Origin: Mesaphorura yosii
Lineage: Eukaryota; Arthropoda; Collembola; Poduromorpha; Tullbergiidae
Length of the DNA stretch: 64,000 bases
Direction: 5' to 3'
NCBI GenBank assembly: GCA_009869945.1
Contig: WIXG01000066.1
Coordinates: 186,001-250,000 of the forward strand
Below the pieces are notes generated by a model that was not told the DNA's origin, made no database searches, and worked only from the letters and a program-made list of their open reading frames with translations. Shown here in pieces: positions 12,055 to 23,828 of this stretch. The first letter of the stretch is position 1. Every line of letters starts with the position of its first letter. Both the position numbers and the translations under genes were made by a program.

Positions 12055-13159
12055 TTAGATTCCGGTGAGGAGAGGAGCAGTCGGAGTGATATTGATGACG
12101 CCCGCTGTTGGAGCTCCAGTTATTTTTGGTTTCGGAGCCATTCTTGATTTTGGTGATTTGGCAGACTTGATTTTCATCGGAGTCTTCTTGGCATTGGCCG
12201 TCTTCTTGGTCTTCATTTCTGTTTTTGGTTTCTTTGTCTTCTTGATCTTCTGAACTGCAGGAGCCAAGGGAGCAGAAATCAACGCTGGGATTTTCCCTTC
12301 AGCCGGAATCGGAGCCATCTCGACCTTCTTCGGCTTAGCCTTCTTTGCTCCGGTGGGTTTCTTAATTAGCTTCTTTTCCTACAAGCATCGAGTTCGAGAA
12401 TTACAGATATAGCACGGGTCTTCCTACAGGCGAAAATGTATCAGATTTCCGAGTCGTCGAGGGAAGAGCAAACTCACCTTCTTTACAATTTTCTGTCCAG
12501 TGCCCTTCGGCGCCTTCTTTGTCATCTTGCCCTTGAGATTTGCACGCTTCTTCATCTTTTTTTTCATTCCAAGTTTTGCACCGGATTTCGGAATCCTAAA
12601 TGATCCAGCAAGTCCTTTTCCTTTGACATGCGTCAGCTTATTTGAAGCCGTTGCTGCTTTGAGTCCGCGTCTCAGCATCGGTGTAACTTTCTCTGGTCCA
12701 GTGTCGATGTTGTAAGTGCTGAGAATGTACTTCTTGATCGCTGGCATTGAGGACCCATGTTTCTCGTTGAGAGCCTTGACGGCAGCCACCATCATGTCAG
12801 CCCTGTCCGATCAAACCAGAGAATTGGTAGCTTAACTAGCTAGCCCAGGAAGTCAGGAAAATTCTTCAATTGGCTTACCATGGTGGGTGGTGTGCATGCG
12901 CATGTTTCTCCTTCATCTTGCCAGCAGCCGCCGGCTTCTGTTTCGGAATTTTGGGCTTTGCCGTCTTCATTTTCTTCTCAGCCCTCCTCGGTTTCGGCGC
13001 CTTGGCGTTTGCTCCTCCCTTGGTCTTCATTTTCTGTGTCTCCGCTGCGGTGGGCTGGAGCTCAGCGTTCATCTTCAATGTGTCTTGAGTGGGTAGCGGT
13101 AGGATCATGTCCTTCATGTCCATGCCAATTGGTGGCAATACGATGACGTTAGAAGTCAT
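12055..13159 (-). CDS. Linker histone H1 family protein, with two introns
   Basis: Three exons: 13159-12879, 12802-12478, 12378-12055; 309 residues. H1 binds the nucleosome dyad and linker DNA and compacts chromatin. The globular winged-helix (H15) domain covers about residues 91-165: HHPPWADMMVAAVKAL, GSSMPAIKKYI, then VKGKGLAGSFRI, close to the family consensus. It is preceded by about 90 residues of low-charge then Lys-rich sequence. The tail is rich in Lys, Ala and Pro, with SPKS-type motifs and a more hydrophobic APIPAEGKIPALISAPLAP patch. Introns, a poly(A) signal and no nearby core histone genes argue for a replication-independent variant or orphon gene. Family assignment is firm; the subtype is not. 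Confidence 0.9.
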
Positions 13160-13424
13160 TGCTCACTTCTGAAGGCATAGAAATGGATTAATTCAGACTC
13201 TTTTGCGTAATCAATTGGGTATGAAAAAATGTTCGTAGCGTAACGTACTTGATCATAAGTTCAGGTTACTCAAATACTTGATGCACTGATAACTGAATTC
13301 AAATACGCACTTACGCAGAGCACGCAATCAATGCACTCGGTTGGCAATATTTACGTTTTTTGCTTGCCTGCCTGCACAGAAGGCGAGATTCGCAAAAAGT
13401 TGAAACAGATGAGCGTAGTAAACA
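13160..13424. promoter_or_regulatory. Upstream region of H1
   Basis: The 265 bp between the H1 start codon and a possible divergent plus-strand ORF. No motif I can name with confidence. Confidence 0.35.
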
Positions 13425-14088
13425 ATGAGTAAAACCACGACCTGCGTTCCGCTCGCGTATTCAAGGCTTGCTGCGGACCGCAAAGAGATTGGCATCTCCC
13501 CTCAACTTTTGCTTTCAAAACAACACCAAATTAAACGAGCGAATGTGCTTTCTTATCTGAATCGTTTCGGTAATTTCGCAGTTATCCTTGACGGAACTCA
13601 GCCGGATTTGGTGTCATTCAATTCTATGGATAATTCTCTTTCAGATGGTATCGAGTTCTTTGGGGTTTGCCCACTAGTTTTTGAGTAGCATTGAGAAATA
13701 CGCGATCCGTGCAGAAATTTGGATGTGAAACTTTGCAAATTTTGCGAATTTCACAAAGATCAGTTGGTACATTTAATTTTAAACTGCTGGACGTCCTAGA
13801 GCATGATGTACCGATCATTTTGGTACCACACTCGACTTGGTTTGCATTCATCCCATCAGTGCAATCGATGAGAATTAGCGACCATCTTGGGACAAGTGCT
13901 AAAATGCGTATGCTAGTATTTTAAATTTAGATTCATGCAACGAGTGGATCAAATCTGATACGGACACTGGAATAGATGAATCTTATTCAGAATTTCACGC
14001 AGAATCCAGTGGTGCTCTTAGATTTCCAGGATTCCGATCGCTTCATGGCGAAATCTGGAATTGCGTTGTTGTGCACGGGAAGAGATAG
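13425..14088 (+). CDS. Possible small gene of unknown function, divergent from H1
   Basis: I do not recognise this protein. An ATG at 13425 opens a frame with a plausible donor at 13570 (or 13648). A continuation is open from 13689 after a TAG acceptor, then a donor at 13908 and acceptors at 13975, 13990 or 14002 lead to a frame ending at TAG 14086-14088. All these joins keep phase 1, which is why I list it. The product would be about 140-200 residues, including the stretch LLDVLEHDVPIILVPHSTW. It could equally be a decayed gene or chance open frames; another frame is also open from 13976 to 14416. No domain is visible. Confidence 0.2.
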
Positions 14089-14370
14089 GGTGGAAACTCA
14101 TGGAAGTTTTTCCTCGTCTATGTACGGTGCGTTATTCACGTATAAAGGCGATGTGCAGAATCCTGCTTTGCATTTGCGTTCCCTGCCAGACAGCCGGCTG
14201 CTTCTTTCTGCTCTCCAAAATTGTATTCAAGTTTGCATGGTGCGTGGAATAAAACTATGCCGTGGCCGTGGCCGCGGTCGTGTTCGGTTGTTGCACAATT
14301 TCCTGTGTCGACTGCAAATTTTTCATGCAAAAATCAGTACGCAAAAGATTTTCAATCCCGTGAATTTGAA

Positions 14371-14376
14371 TTTATT
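14371..14376 (-). promoter_or_regulatory. Poly(A) signal of zinc-finger gene A
   Basis: AATAAA on the minus strand about 170 bp beyond the stop codon at 14543. Confidence 0.5.
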
Positions 14377-14542
14377 CATCGAAAATCGAAATCGTCCGCG
14401 TTGTACAAATGAATAATGGTTTGCGTCGTTCTAAAGCTAGTTTAACTACTTCAGAAAATAACGAGCTGGTAACTAGTCTAGTCTTATAAAAATTATAATA
14501 CAGGAATTCTAACAAAGGCAGATTTAATTCTAATTCTTTGTA

Positions 14543-17417
14543 CTAATTCATGTCCGCATTATGCGAGTTCATATGAATCCGAAATATTTTCTCGTCCGAG
14601 TACACCGCATTGCAGTACGAGCACGGGAAACTTGGCAGGACCGCTGTGACCGTAGCTGGCGATGTTGTCGCGATGGGTTGCTGGATTTGAACTTGAGCTT
14701 GGCCATAATTATTAACGTTATTGACAACCGAAATACTTGGCAGGGTCATGACGCTTGAAACAGGAATGGCCTTCATGTAGTCGCCAATTTTCTTGATCAC
14801 AATCTTGTTCACGGTGTTTGCTGAGATTTGTACGGTCCGTGGTTGTGGCACAATCGTCGGGCGTGTACTCACAGGAGTTGGCCTGACTGACGCCGTCGAT
14901 TTAATGGCGGGGACAACTCGAGCAACAGCTGCTTGGGTTCTTACAGGCGCATGTGCAGCCGTCCGGACTGCTGCCACCGGAGTGACCGAAGCAAGGAGAG
15001 GGCTCGGGATTGCTGAAATTGTAATGCTGCTTTTACCGCCTGATATCTTGTTTAAATGCTGCTGAGCTTGGCGGAGCGATGTGACTGCTTGAGCGTCTTG
15101 TTTGGGCTGCTTAGGTAGGATGGTCTTGGGCTTAGGCTGCAAACTCGACTGAATCAAGTGCTGCTGCTGTGATACACGAGACACAGAGCGTACAGCTGGC
15201 GCTGCCGGTTTTGGTGCAATCCGACCGGCTGTAAGATTCATGGGGTCAAAAACGTCGAAGGCTGCAGGAGTTGGAATTGGCCTCTGACCCGGAACCGGAA
15301 GATTCAACGTTATGCGATGCACACCCTGCAAATGGCGAATCAGGTTTTCCTGTTGCAGGAATACTTTGTCACAGAAATTGCAAGGGTATTCCATCCCCGG
15401 AAAGTTGTCGCTTTCAGGAGCAGCAGTAGCAGTCACATTGAAGCCATTGTCAGTTTTATCAGCAGGACCTGGAGCACTATGAAGACGGCGTATGTGATCT
15501 GGGTAAGAAAACCGGACTTTAGCCTCCTGGTAGACCTTCAAAATTAAAATGTCCGTGCTCATACCAGTTAATGCGTCTTTTCTTGGAAACGCTTTCCCAC
15601 ACAAGGCACAACGGAACTTCTTGGCTCCTGAATGCAATACTTCGTGTTTGGTTAAATGCTCTCTGCGTTTGAATGCTTTCGGGCAGTCTGGGCATTTGTG
15701 CTTTCTCACATCTGGACAGTAAAGAGAAAGAAATTATTCAGATGCTAATCAATGCTAAAGAAGCCTTAATGGGTAACCAAGTTACTCACCGCTGTGCGCT
15801 TCGCTTTGGTGAGTGTACAGGTCGTTCAGCAGCGTGAATGTTGCCGGACACATATCACAATTCAAGAAGGGTTTCTTCGGTTTGGGTTGCATGCTGTTTA
15901 AGGCCTTATCAGAAATTTCGAAACCCGCAGCGCGAAGGTTGTCCGACGACAAAGATTCGAGGTTTTGCGCGTTGAGCAGCTCAGGAGGGATCTAAAATGG
16001 TAAGAATCAGTGTGATTTTTCAATCAACGATGAGACCCAGACGAATGGAATCGCATGCCGGTTTAGGGCGCAAAGTGCAATTGGATTTTCACTTTGGAAC
16101 TTACGTACTCTGAGATACTCTGAAGGATGAACGTGGCGAATATGCCGGAGAAGGTGGTCCTTTCGGGAGATGTCCTTTCCACAGAATTCGCACGTGAATT
16201 TCAGCCCAGAGTGAACGCTGCTGAGATGTTTGAAGAGGTGCTCCTTCCTAAAAACCAGAAGAGTATATGAACTAATCTTCCTTCCGCCAGTGTGAGTCGC
16301 CTTTGTTTTAATGAACTCACCTTACGAATCCTTTATCACATAGCTGGCACTTGTGTGGGCGATCTTGGCCATGCGAAAGCATATGGCGCTGCATATTAAC
16401 TCTCGTCATGAAATCAGCACCGCATTCTGGGCAATGATGCGCCTGAGACTTCTGTCCCTGTCCACCATTGAAACTTACGGCTACGGCTTTTCCTCTGATT
16501 TGGGTTTGCTTAAATGCTTTCCTTAGCAGCGATCGATGCTGAAATTGCTGTAAAGTCGATTTAGTTTCTATCAACGAACGCGCTCCTGCTCCTGCAGAAA
16601 GCTTGTTTTGAGATGAACACAAATCCTCTTCGACATCAGCATCTTCACCGTATTCGTTATAGGCTTCACCTTCTTCAGTATCTTCTGGCTCAGGAATCTC
16701 GTCGCCGTCGTCCGCGAACGGGTCCGAGACCGGTTGCTCGTCCAATTCATCGTCGTCTTCAGCGCCCTCGCACAGTTTGTCCAAGCGAGTGTAGTTCGTT
16801 GGCGTAGTCGCAGTTTCATCCAGATCATCAGGTTCTTCGTCCTCAGCTTCATATTTTGTTTCTTGGTCGTGACAAGATTCGGACTCGCCATCGCCATCTT
16901 GAAGGGCGTCAGAATCTTGATCACTGATGAATCTTTCGTCGGCCTTCCCTTTCTGATTGCGATGTTCATCCGCAACGTGTATGATTAAATCATCTTGGTT
17001 GAAAAACATTCGCTGGCACGACGGACATTGGATGGCCTCCTCGCCTTCGTGATACACCAAATTATGTCTTTTAAGGCTTAAGCTGGTGACAAAAGTTGCG
17101 TTACAGATGTCACAGCTGAACAGAGAGCGCTTGGGTTTGATTTCAGGCTCAGGCTCATCATCCTCTTCGGCATTCTCGTTGCGAACTTGGTCAGGCGACG
17201 ATGGTGAAGGTTGGTTATAAGCATTTGAGTCATTTTCATATACCGTGTCCTCCGCGTCGATGTTCTCGTTCTGGCCGTGTTCTTCATACTCGTATTCACC
17301 GACTCCAATTGGGCTCCTTGGTTCGAACTCCGATTGGGCTTGACCAGATGCCGACAGCAAGTTTGCTTGACCAAACGTTCGCTTTCGAGAAAAGTCGATT
17401 CGACCGACTTCAGCCAT
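14543..17417 (-). CDS. C2H2 zinc-finger protein A, ten fingers
   Basis: Five exons: 17417-16321, 16247-16109, 15991-15790, 15711-15565, 15498-14543; 846 residues, all phases consistent. Probably a nuclear DNA-binding regulator. Fingers: two near residues 101-152 (CDICNATF, CPSCQRMF); three at about 327-404 (CPECGADF, CQLCDKGFVRKEHL, CEFCGKDISRKDHL); three at about 449-534 (CDMCPATF, CPDCPKAFKRREHL, CALCGKAFPRKDAL); one near 565; one at the C-terminus (CSYCNAVY). An acidic Asp/Glu-rich segment separates the first two fingers from the rest, and a Pro/Ala/Val/Thr-rich segment of about 240 residues precedes the last finger. The triads match those of the gene at 21-23.8 kb, so the two look like tandem relatives. 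I cannot name an orthologue. Confidence 0.88.
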
Positions 17418-19128
17418 TTCACCTTTCCTTATCAGTTACTAGTCCTGAAAATGACAAAAGTGATCATTGCTCCCGTATCTCTCCCACGATATATGAAACG
17501 CCTGCTAGATGAAATGCACTAACAGGCAACATTCATTCCGATTTCGGCAGTCATAAAGGCTGCAGCCTGCTAACCTACTTTAAATACTTTTGACTATTTG
17601 ATTCCTAGTTTAAAGCCGAAGCATTACTATTTAGTTACTGAACTGACTTGAGTTCAAAGCGATACGCAAAGCAATGAGACGGAGAATTGCGCATGCATTG
17701 AATGTACAGTTTCGAATTGATCTTTCTCAAGCCCTACGGTCGTAGTCCCGAGTCCCGCACGCGTCATGAACAAAACAAGCTCACTACGTCTTCAGGTCGC
17801 GTCTCACATTCCCGGCTTCCACAATCGGCTGATTGCTGATATTCGACTATTCAAAAGTTTAAAAGGCTGGTATGCGTGATTACTTACGGTGTTAGCAGAA
17901 TCCAATTATCGGATCACACTTTGCCGATTCTTCCGGTTGTGTCCAACGGGCTTGGCTTGAGAATGGTAAGTTCAACAATCAGAATACACGACAATTGATG
18001 GCACTTATTATCGGACCGATAAGGAGGAAAGCACAGATGTCCCAGTCTGCACTGCTGCAAGACGAGTCCAAGTCCAAGTCGGAAATGGCGGACCGAAACA
18101 ACTCCAACATGAACACCAACATCTGTCTCTGCTTGCTTCTAACTAAATCTGCGTACCATTTACAAGGTGCCCTCTCGGAAGGGGGAAGAGATGGAGGGGG
18201 AAAGAGTAGAAGCAGCACGGAGTACGGAGTTACTGAGGAGGGAGTACGAAGACAAGGCCACTTCTTCGCTGTCGCTGCGCTACCCACACGAGGCAACGTG
18301 CAACATGAGCCTGCCATACCCATCGCCCATCATGAACGTGTTAACGACGGTACGACCAGCTTAGCGACGACCACTACCAGCCAGCTACCGCTCACTTGGG
18401 TTGGAGTTGGATGGAGAACCCACTGCCTCGACTACCAACTGCCTGCACTGGTGTCCATGAAACCAAAAGCTTCTGCTCGTCGCTCGTCTACAGGAGAGAG
18501 GAGACGCCTCCTTCTGATGATGAATCAGGGGGAACTCAGTCAACTCAGCTCTCGGGGCACAAGGAGAAGCGAGATAGAGTTCCCAGTTGCTGGGCCGACT
18601 GAACTGAGTACATAGCTCACAGCACGGGCTGTACGGTTCGGGTGAGGCTTGGTAGTTGGGTTTCCTCCAACAGAGATAACCCAAACCATCTCCATCACGG
18701 CGAACGTCACGCCATGGCCATACCCTGCCGAGAGCAGCAGACCACCGTCGCCACAAGAAGGTATACTTGAAATGCTGTTCCCCCACCGCTCGACCGCCTT
18801 GACTGCAAAAGGCTCGACAGAACAACACAGCTGGACTCTGATCGGGTTTGGTATAGCACGACACGAATGAAGTTCAAGTTGGTGTTGGAGATGGTAATTT
18901 ATTCTCATTTTCCCCTCGCGTCCTGTATTGTTTATTGTTGCAGTTAGTTCAGGTTCAGACCCATGAGATACGATGAACATGACGAAAATGATAATGCATG
19001 GACGAGAACGTTGTTAAATATAGTATCAGGCTAAGGCATGCTTGAAATATTGAGACTTGGCAGGGGAAGAGCACCACGGCTTGTGTAGTTCTGGTAGACT
19101 CACGAGCGGTTATCGTAATAGTAACTTC
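17418..19128. other. Upstream region of zinc-finger gene A
   Basis: About 1.7 kb between the ZF-A start and the RPP38 poly(A) signal. It likely holds the ZF-A promoter and perhaps a 5'UTR exon. The part from 18.0 to 19.0 kb is richer in G+C and carries long open frames on both strands, the longest at 17998-18615 on the plus strand (205 codons from ATG). None resembles a known protein. Confidence 0.4.
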
Positions 19129-19134
19129 TTTATT
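19129..19134 (-). promoter_or_regulatory. Poly(A) signal of RPP38-like gene
   Basis: AATAAA on the minus strand about 250 bp past the stop codon. Confidence 0.45.
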
Positions 19135-19379
19135 ACAATTCCATATCATTGCGTTCGAAGAGAATTTTTGCCGGAGTCTCATTTGCAAAAGCAAAGAAGA
19201 TGCGATAAAGATATGTGAATTTAATAGTTCTTGTATTTTAAAAAACACAGGTAGCATTTATAGACAAATGATCAAAAAGACCCTCAAAGGTTCATTCAGT
19301 CAGGTTTGAAAGGTCATTTCCAGTTACCGTTGTGAGTGCAGAGGCGTGTTCGCAAACACAAACCTGTTCTTCCAGTGGA

Positions 19380-20514
19380 TTATGACTTCTGTTTTTTCTT
19401 TTTCTTGACAGCTTTCACAACAATTTCCATCTTACGTACTTTGGGGCTTCTGAAACTCTTTCTTGGAGCCTTGCGCTTCAGGCTCTTCTTTTCAGTGACA
19501 TTTTCTGATACGCTTTCCAGCGCTGAAAATGTTGGTGCTTCATGTATGCCTGATTCTTCTTCTAAGTACTGCTTACCATGCAGTTGGATCAGATCTAACA
19601 GCGGATGGAAATGATTAGAGACCATGGAACAACTTTTCTGAAAGCAAAACAATACAATTTCCGATAAGAATAAAGATGTGCTCAGCTCGTTGGTCAATTG
19701 CTGATCTTGATTGATTTACTACTATTCTACACCACACCTTAAATCCAAGAGCGATGCACCGCATGCGAGTATTCGTTTCGAACGTTTCTTTTAGCCCAGT
19801 GATTGCGATTATCGGAACATCCTTAGCTAACGCAGTTGGCACCAACAGTTTTGTGATAATAGACGGACTCACGTCTTTTTCAATTATAACACCGGCGAGT
19901 TCATTCAGATCTAACGCTCTGGATACGCAGTTCACACCGATCGACAGGTTGGACCTGTTTTTAACGGAAAAGTTCGGATTTAAAGTATGCTGGAAAGGGA
20001 TAAAATCCAATAACAGATTGGTGAATTTGTTTACCGTAGTTGAACATAATTATGCACATCAAAACCGAACTCAACTGCCTGCTTAGCTCGCCATTGCTCT
20101 CGGAATTTTTTCCTGCCGGCTTTATCCACCTTTCGGATTTCATTCAATGGAACTTTAGAGTTCGGGAATTTTAAGGCGCTCACGGCTCTGAAATAATTGC
20201 AGCCAAGCAATGAAGCATTATGAAATTCCGGCTTCAACCTCGAAATGCGGAGTAGCTTACTCTTTCAGCGTAGTCTTCAGTTTAATTAGTGAAGATTCAT
20301 CAATATGGTCCGGCCTGAAACAAAAATTAAGAGTTACTGGTATCGCTGATAGGACGGGTGTTATGTGCACTTACCATTCAATCTGTCTTGGATTGATCAC
20401 GGTTGTGCGCGTAATTTTCTTAGACTGTTCTTTCTCTTGTTTCACAATTTCACCGACACTTTTCCTCTGCGCTGAATATGACATTGGCTTAACGGTCTTC
20501 GGTGCTTCTGCCAT
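19380..20514 (-). CDS. RPP38: RNase P/MRP subunit p38-like protein, L7Ae fold
   Basis: Five exons: 20514-20375, 20314-20261, 20187-20035, 19954-19738, 19637-19380; 273 residues (human RPP38 283). RPP38 is the L7Ae-type subunit of RNase P and RNase MRP and binds kink-turn RNA during tRNA and rRNA processing. The L7Ae domain is in exon 4 (about 116-188): LSIGVNCVSRALDLNELAGV, then DVSPSIITKLLVPTA. The N-terminus has a KAGRKKFREQWRAKQ segment, and the C-terminus is a Lys-rich tail ending KKKKKQKS. The exon 4 acceptor at 19955 was chosen because the nearer-looking CAG gives an immediate stop in this phase. Other L7Ae families are possible, but the length and flanking regions favour RPP38. Confidence 0.78.
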
Positions 20515-20846
20515 CTTAGCTGCCAATGTGCAAAGTAAAGACGTGATGAGCTAGTCGTTTTTTAATCCAGTCAGTAACCTAATTAGTTGATTATCGAATT
20601 TACAAACCTCTTAACATCTGAGCTCGGTTCACACCACTAGAATGGCACACACGAAATGAAATTCTGTGGTATAAAATGTTTACGTTTTGAACACGATGCA
20701 TTACAAAAGTCGCACGTGAATCAAGAAACCAAGAATCCGTTGAGATTTTCTCATACTTGGGCAAGTATGCGTTCAAGTTGTGTAAAGATGATCGTGAAGA
20801 ACTTCACACACAGTCATACGGGTGAAAATTGCTGTTCAAATCAGTT

Positions 20847-20852
20847 TTTATT
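20847..20852 (-). promoter_or_regulatory. Poly(A) signal of zinc-finger gene B
   Basis: AATAAA on the minus strand about 165 bp beyond the stop codon at 21015. Confidence 0.5.
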
Positions 20853-21014
20853 CCGAACTCTAAAACTAATGTAATTACCGGTACAGTTGAAAAAGTACAA
20901 AAATATATCGTAATTATGAAATGCAAATATCACACTTTAATGAAGACGCGAGTCGCGAGACCAACTTTTGTTAATACCTGAAAGTACAAATACAAAATAT
21001 GCAGGTTTTAGGGT

Positions 21015-23828
21015 TTATGCCCACAGCATCGGATTTGACAATGCGGACTTGAGCTCAAGGACTTCTGCAGCCGATCCTGATTGTAATCCGAGTGAGCTGC
21101 TGCCGCTGCTGACCTCATGAGAATGCGAGCTGACGCTGGCGGTTACTCCGCCTGCCATCAGCTCAGGATTGCTATTGCTGTGGTTGAGATTCACCGGGCC
21201 AGATTGCTGAGACGCTGATGAGGAGGACGGATGTGATTGCAAATGCTGAATCATTTTCTCCTTCGTTGAAAACTTTGCCTGGCAGTGCCCACATGTGAAA
21301 TCTGCCGTGGTCCGAACCGCCATCGCCATCGTCTTGGCCAGCTTGTGCTCGTTCTTCAAACTTGAGCCAACCGAACTTTTTCTGGCGACGATGTTGGACG
21401 GTCTGTACTTCAAGCCGTTGCTGCTGTTGCTGCTACTCGTGTTGTTAATAATCTCCTCCAGATTTCGTGTGTACGTACTGCTGCTGTTTGGCAACTTTGC
21501 GTTAATTGTGGTGGCAGTGATCGACATGCCTGAACCGCTTGAGGAAGGTTGAATAATACTGTTGCTAGAAGGGGCCAAAGTGCTCAGCAACTCCTTCGTG
21601 GTGGTGGTTGTCACCGTGTTCGTTTCAGAATTGCTTGTGTTCACAATGGCAATGGCGACCTCCACATCTTCGTCTGGAGTGGTCATCTCGATCTGTAGTG
21701 AGTTGATCGTCTCATGATCAATAGTTGAGAGTTCGGAATCCAGCGACCGTTTGGAGGAGCTCTTTGACTTGCGTGTGCTGCCTCCACGCGATGGCTTTGT
21801 CGTGTCCTTCATTGAGGGGCAGTGCGCCTTCACATGTTTCGTGAGGTGATCTTTGCGTTTAAACTGCTTTTTGCAGAAGCTGCAGGCGAACGGACGATTA
21901 TCTCCATTGTGGCATGATTCACAATGCCTTTGAAGGTGGTAGCTCGTGCCGAAAACTTTAAGGCATACGTGGCAAACGCTTCTCAACAGAATTCCCATAT
22001 CGCCCATCGACCCCACCGATGGAATATTGGTAGTATTGCCTTGTGAAGAATTATTTGAGGATGAACGAGCATTTTGGCGATTGTTTCCATTTGCGGCACA
22101 GTCTAAAGCTCCATTTTCTGCTATCTGCACGACAAGTATCAAGTATTATTAGTCAGAAGATAGGATTTTAGCAAACATACGAGAAAGCCAAGTAGCTTAC
22201 CGAAACAAATCGATTTGCGAGGACTTCAGGATGTACCGACCGAACATGGCGAAGCACGTGATCTTTGCGGCTCAGTTGTTTATCGCAGTATTCGCACGAG
22301 AATTTCTGGCCTAGAATCAGAAAGGTACTCCATTAACTCCATTAACTCTATTAAATTCAATACCAAAGGCTGACAGTGAAGCGTGTCAAATGTTAAATTA
22401 CCTTGATGGAAGCAGCGAATATGCTCCGTCAACTTTTCACGCCTCGTATATGCTCTCGGACATTGATTACATTTGTACGGCTGAGGTTTATGGACTCTTA
22501 AATGTATGTTGAGATCTTTTTCCAGAGGAAAAGCTGCATGGCACTCCCTGCACGTGTAAAACTGATTGAGCATTTTCTTATTAGCGGTAGACGAAGATGG
22601 GGACCCAGGGAAGAATTCATTTGGATTAAATTTTAGGTGGTCGATGATACTCATTGCTGATGGGAGAAAGCCGCCTTGAGTCTTTGGCACTTTTTCAAGG
22701 GTAGGTTTGCTCGTGGCGCTTGAAGGTAGTTCTCCGATCATGAAATGAATGCCCTCCTCGTCCTCGTCATTTTCATTCATGGCCTCCTGCGACAAACGAT
22801 TAGCTCGTTGAGTCTGTGCCTGGTGCTGCTTCTGTTGTGCATCAGACGACAAAAGTGGAATGGGATTCAATTGTGCTTGAACCATGGGATCTGTCAAAAT
22901 CAAATGTGGCTTGATGTCACCCGCCAAGTAATAAAGAAACGTATTCGCATGAAAAATTCGACTTACCATTCAGATCAGAATTGTGCATGTTCTTGATATG
23001 CCTTGCTAAATGATCTTTCCTAGAAATCTCCTTTCCACAAACATGACATTTATACCGAGTTCCACTGTGCACGGCTTCAATATGTTTGTTTAGGTGTTCC
23101 TTGCGATTAAAGCCCTTCGAACATTCTCCACATGGATACGGCCGATTTTGTAAATGTATGAACATGTGTCTTCTTAAATGCGTTCGCGTCTTGTACGTCG
23201 CCTGACAAACTTGGCACACGTGAGGCCGGTCATCGATGTCGATATCTAGGAGATTGCCAAGATTGACGATAATGGAAGAATGTTGTTGCATAGTCGTGTT
23301 GGCACTGTTATTGCTGGGATGTTGAACATGTTGCTGTTGAAGTTGGCTGTTTGAGAACTCCGACATTTGGTGCTGATTGTGATTACTGACTTGGTGGTAT
23401 CCATTTGGTCCCGCTTCATGTTGCACTACTTGCTGGAGTCTGAAGCTGTTGCCGTTTGAGTGCATATTCATCCCATCAGTACCATTCCCGGTCATTTGCT
23501 GGTCATCGTGGTGTTGAGTAATTGCATTGATAGCAGCCACTGGGATACTCATATTGACAGGATTACCAGATGACGAGGTCGGTGCATTTCGAATGTGACC
23601 ATTTGCATTCGAGTTTTGATTTTGCACTTGATTTAGTTGACCTTGACTTTGATTCTGAACATTGATTGGATTTTGAACCTGGTTCGAAGTCAGTCCAAGA
23701 TTCTGATGCTGTCCGATGTGATGGCTGTTGCTGCCTCCAACGTAGTACTGCGTTTGTTTGAGGTTTGGTATTTGCAACGTAGTGCCTGTAGCTCCACTTC
23801 CACATCCGGCGTTCATCACCACTTTCAT
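21015..23828 (-). CDS. C2H2 zinc-finger protein B, nine fingers in three triads
   Basis: Four exons: 23828-22967, 22890-22402, 22310-22201, 22124-21015; 856 residues. Likely a nuclear DNA-binding regulator. Fingers come as three groups of three: about 203-280 (CQVCQATY, CGECSKGFNRKEHL, CHVCGKEISRKDHL), about 395-475 (CRECHAAF, CNQCPRAYTRREKL, CEYCDKQLSRKDHV), and CHVCLKVF with CSFCKKQFKRKDHL plus a distant CGHCQAKF finger near 770. The first 200 residues are Gln/Asn/His/Ser-rich and the segment after the eighth finger is Ser/Thr-rich, typical of flexible activation or repression regions. The third exon ends in phase 0 just after the RKDHxxRH finger, the same place as in zinc-finger gene A. 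Orthologue not recognised. Confidence 0.88.

Noticed and set aside
16571-17422. Extra minus-strand ORFs in other frames of ZF-A exon 1
   Set aside because: Shadows of the acidic coding run; the main frame carries fingers and consistent splice phases.
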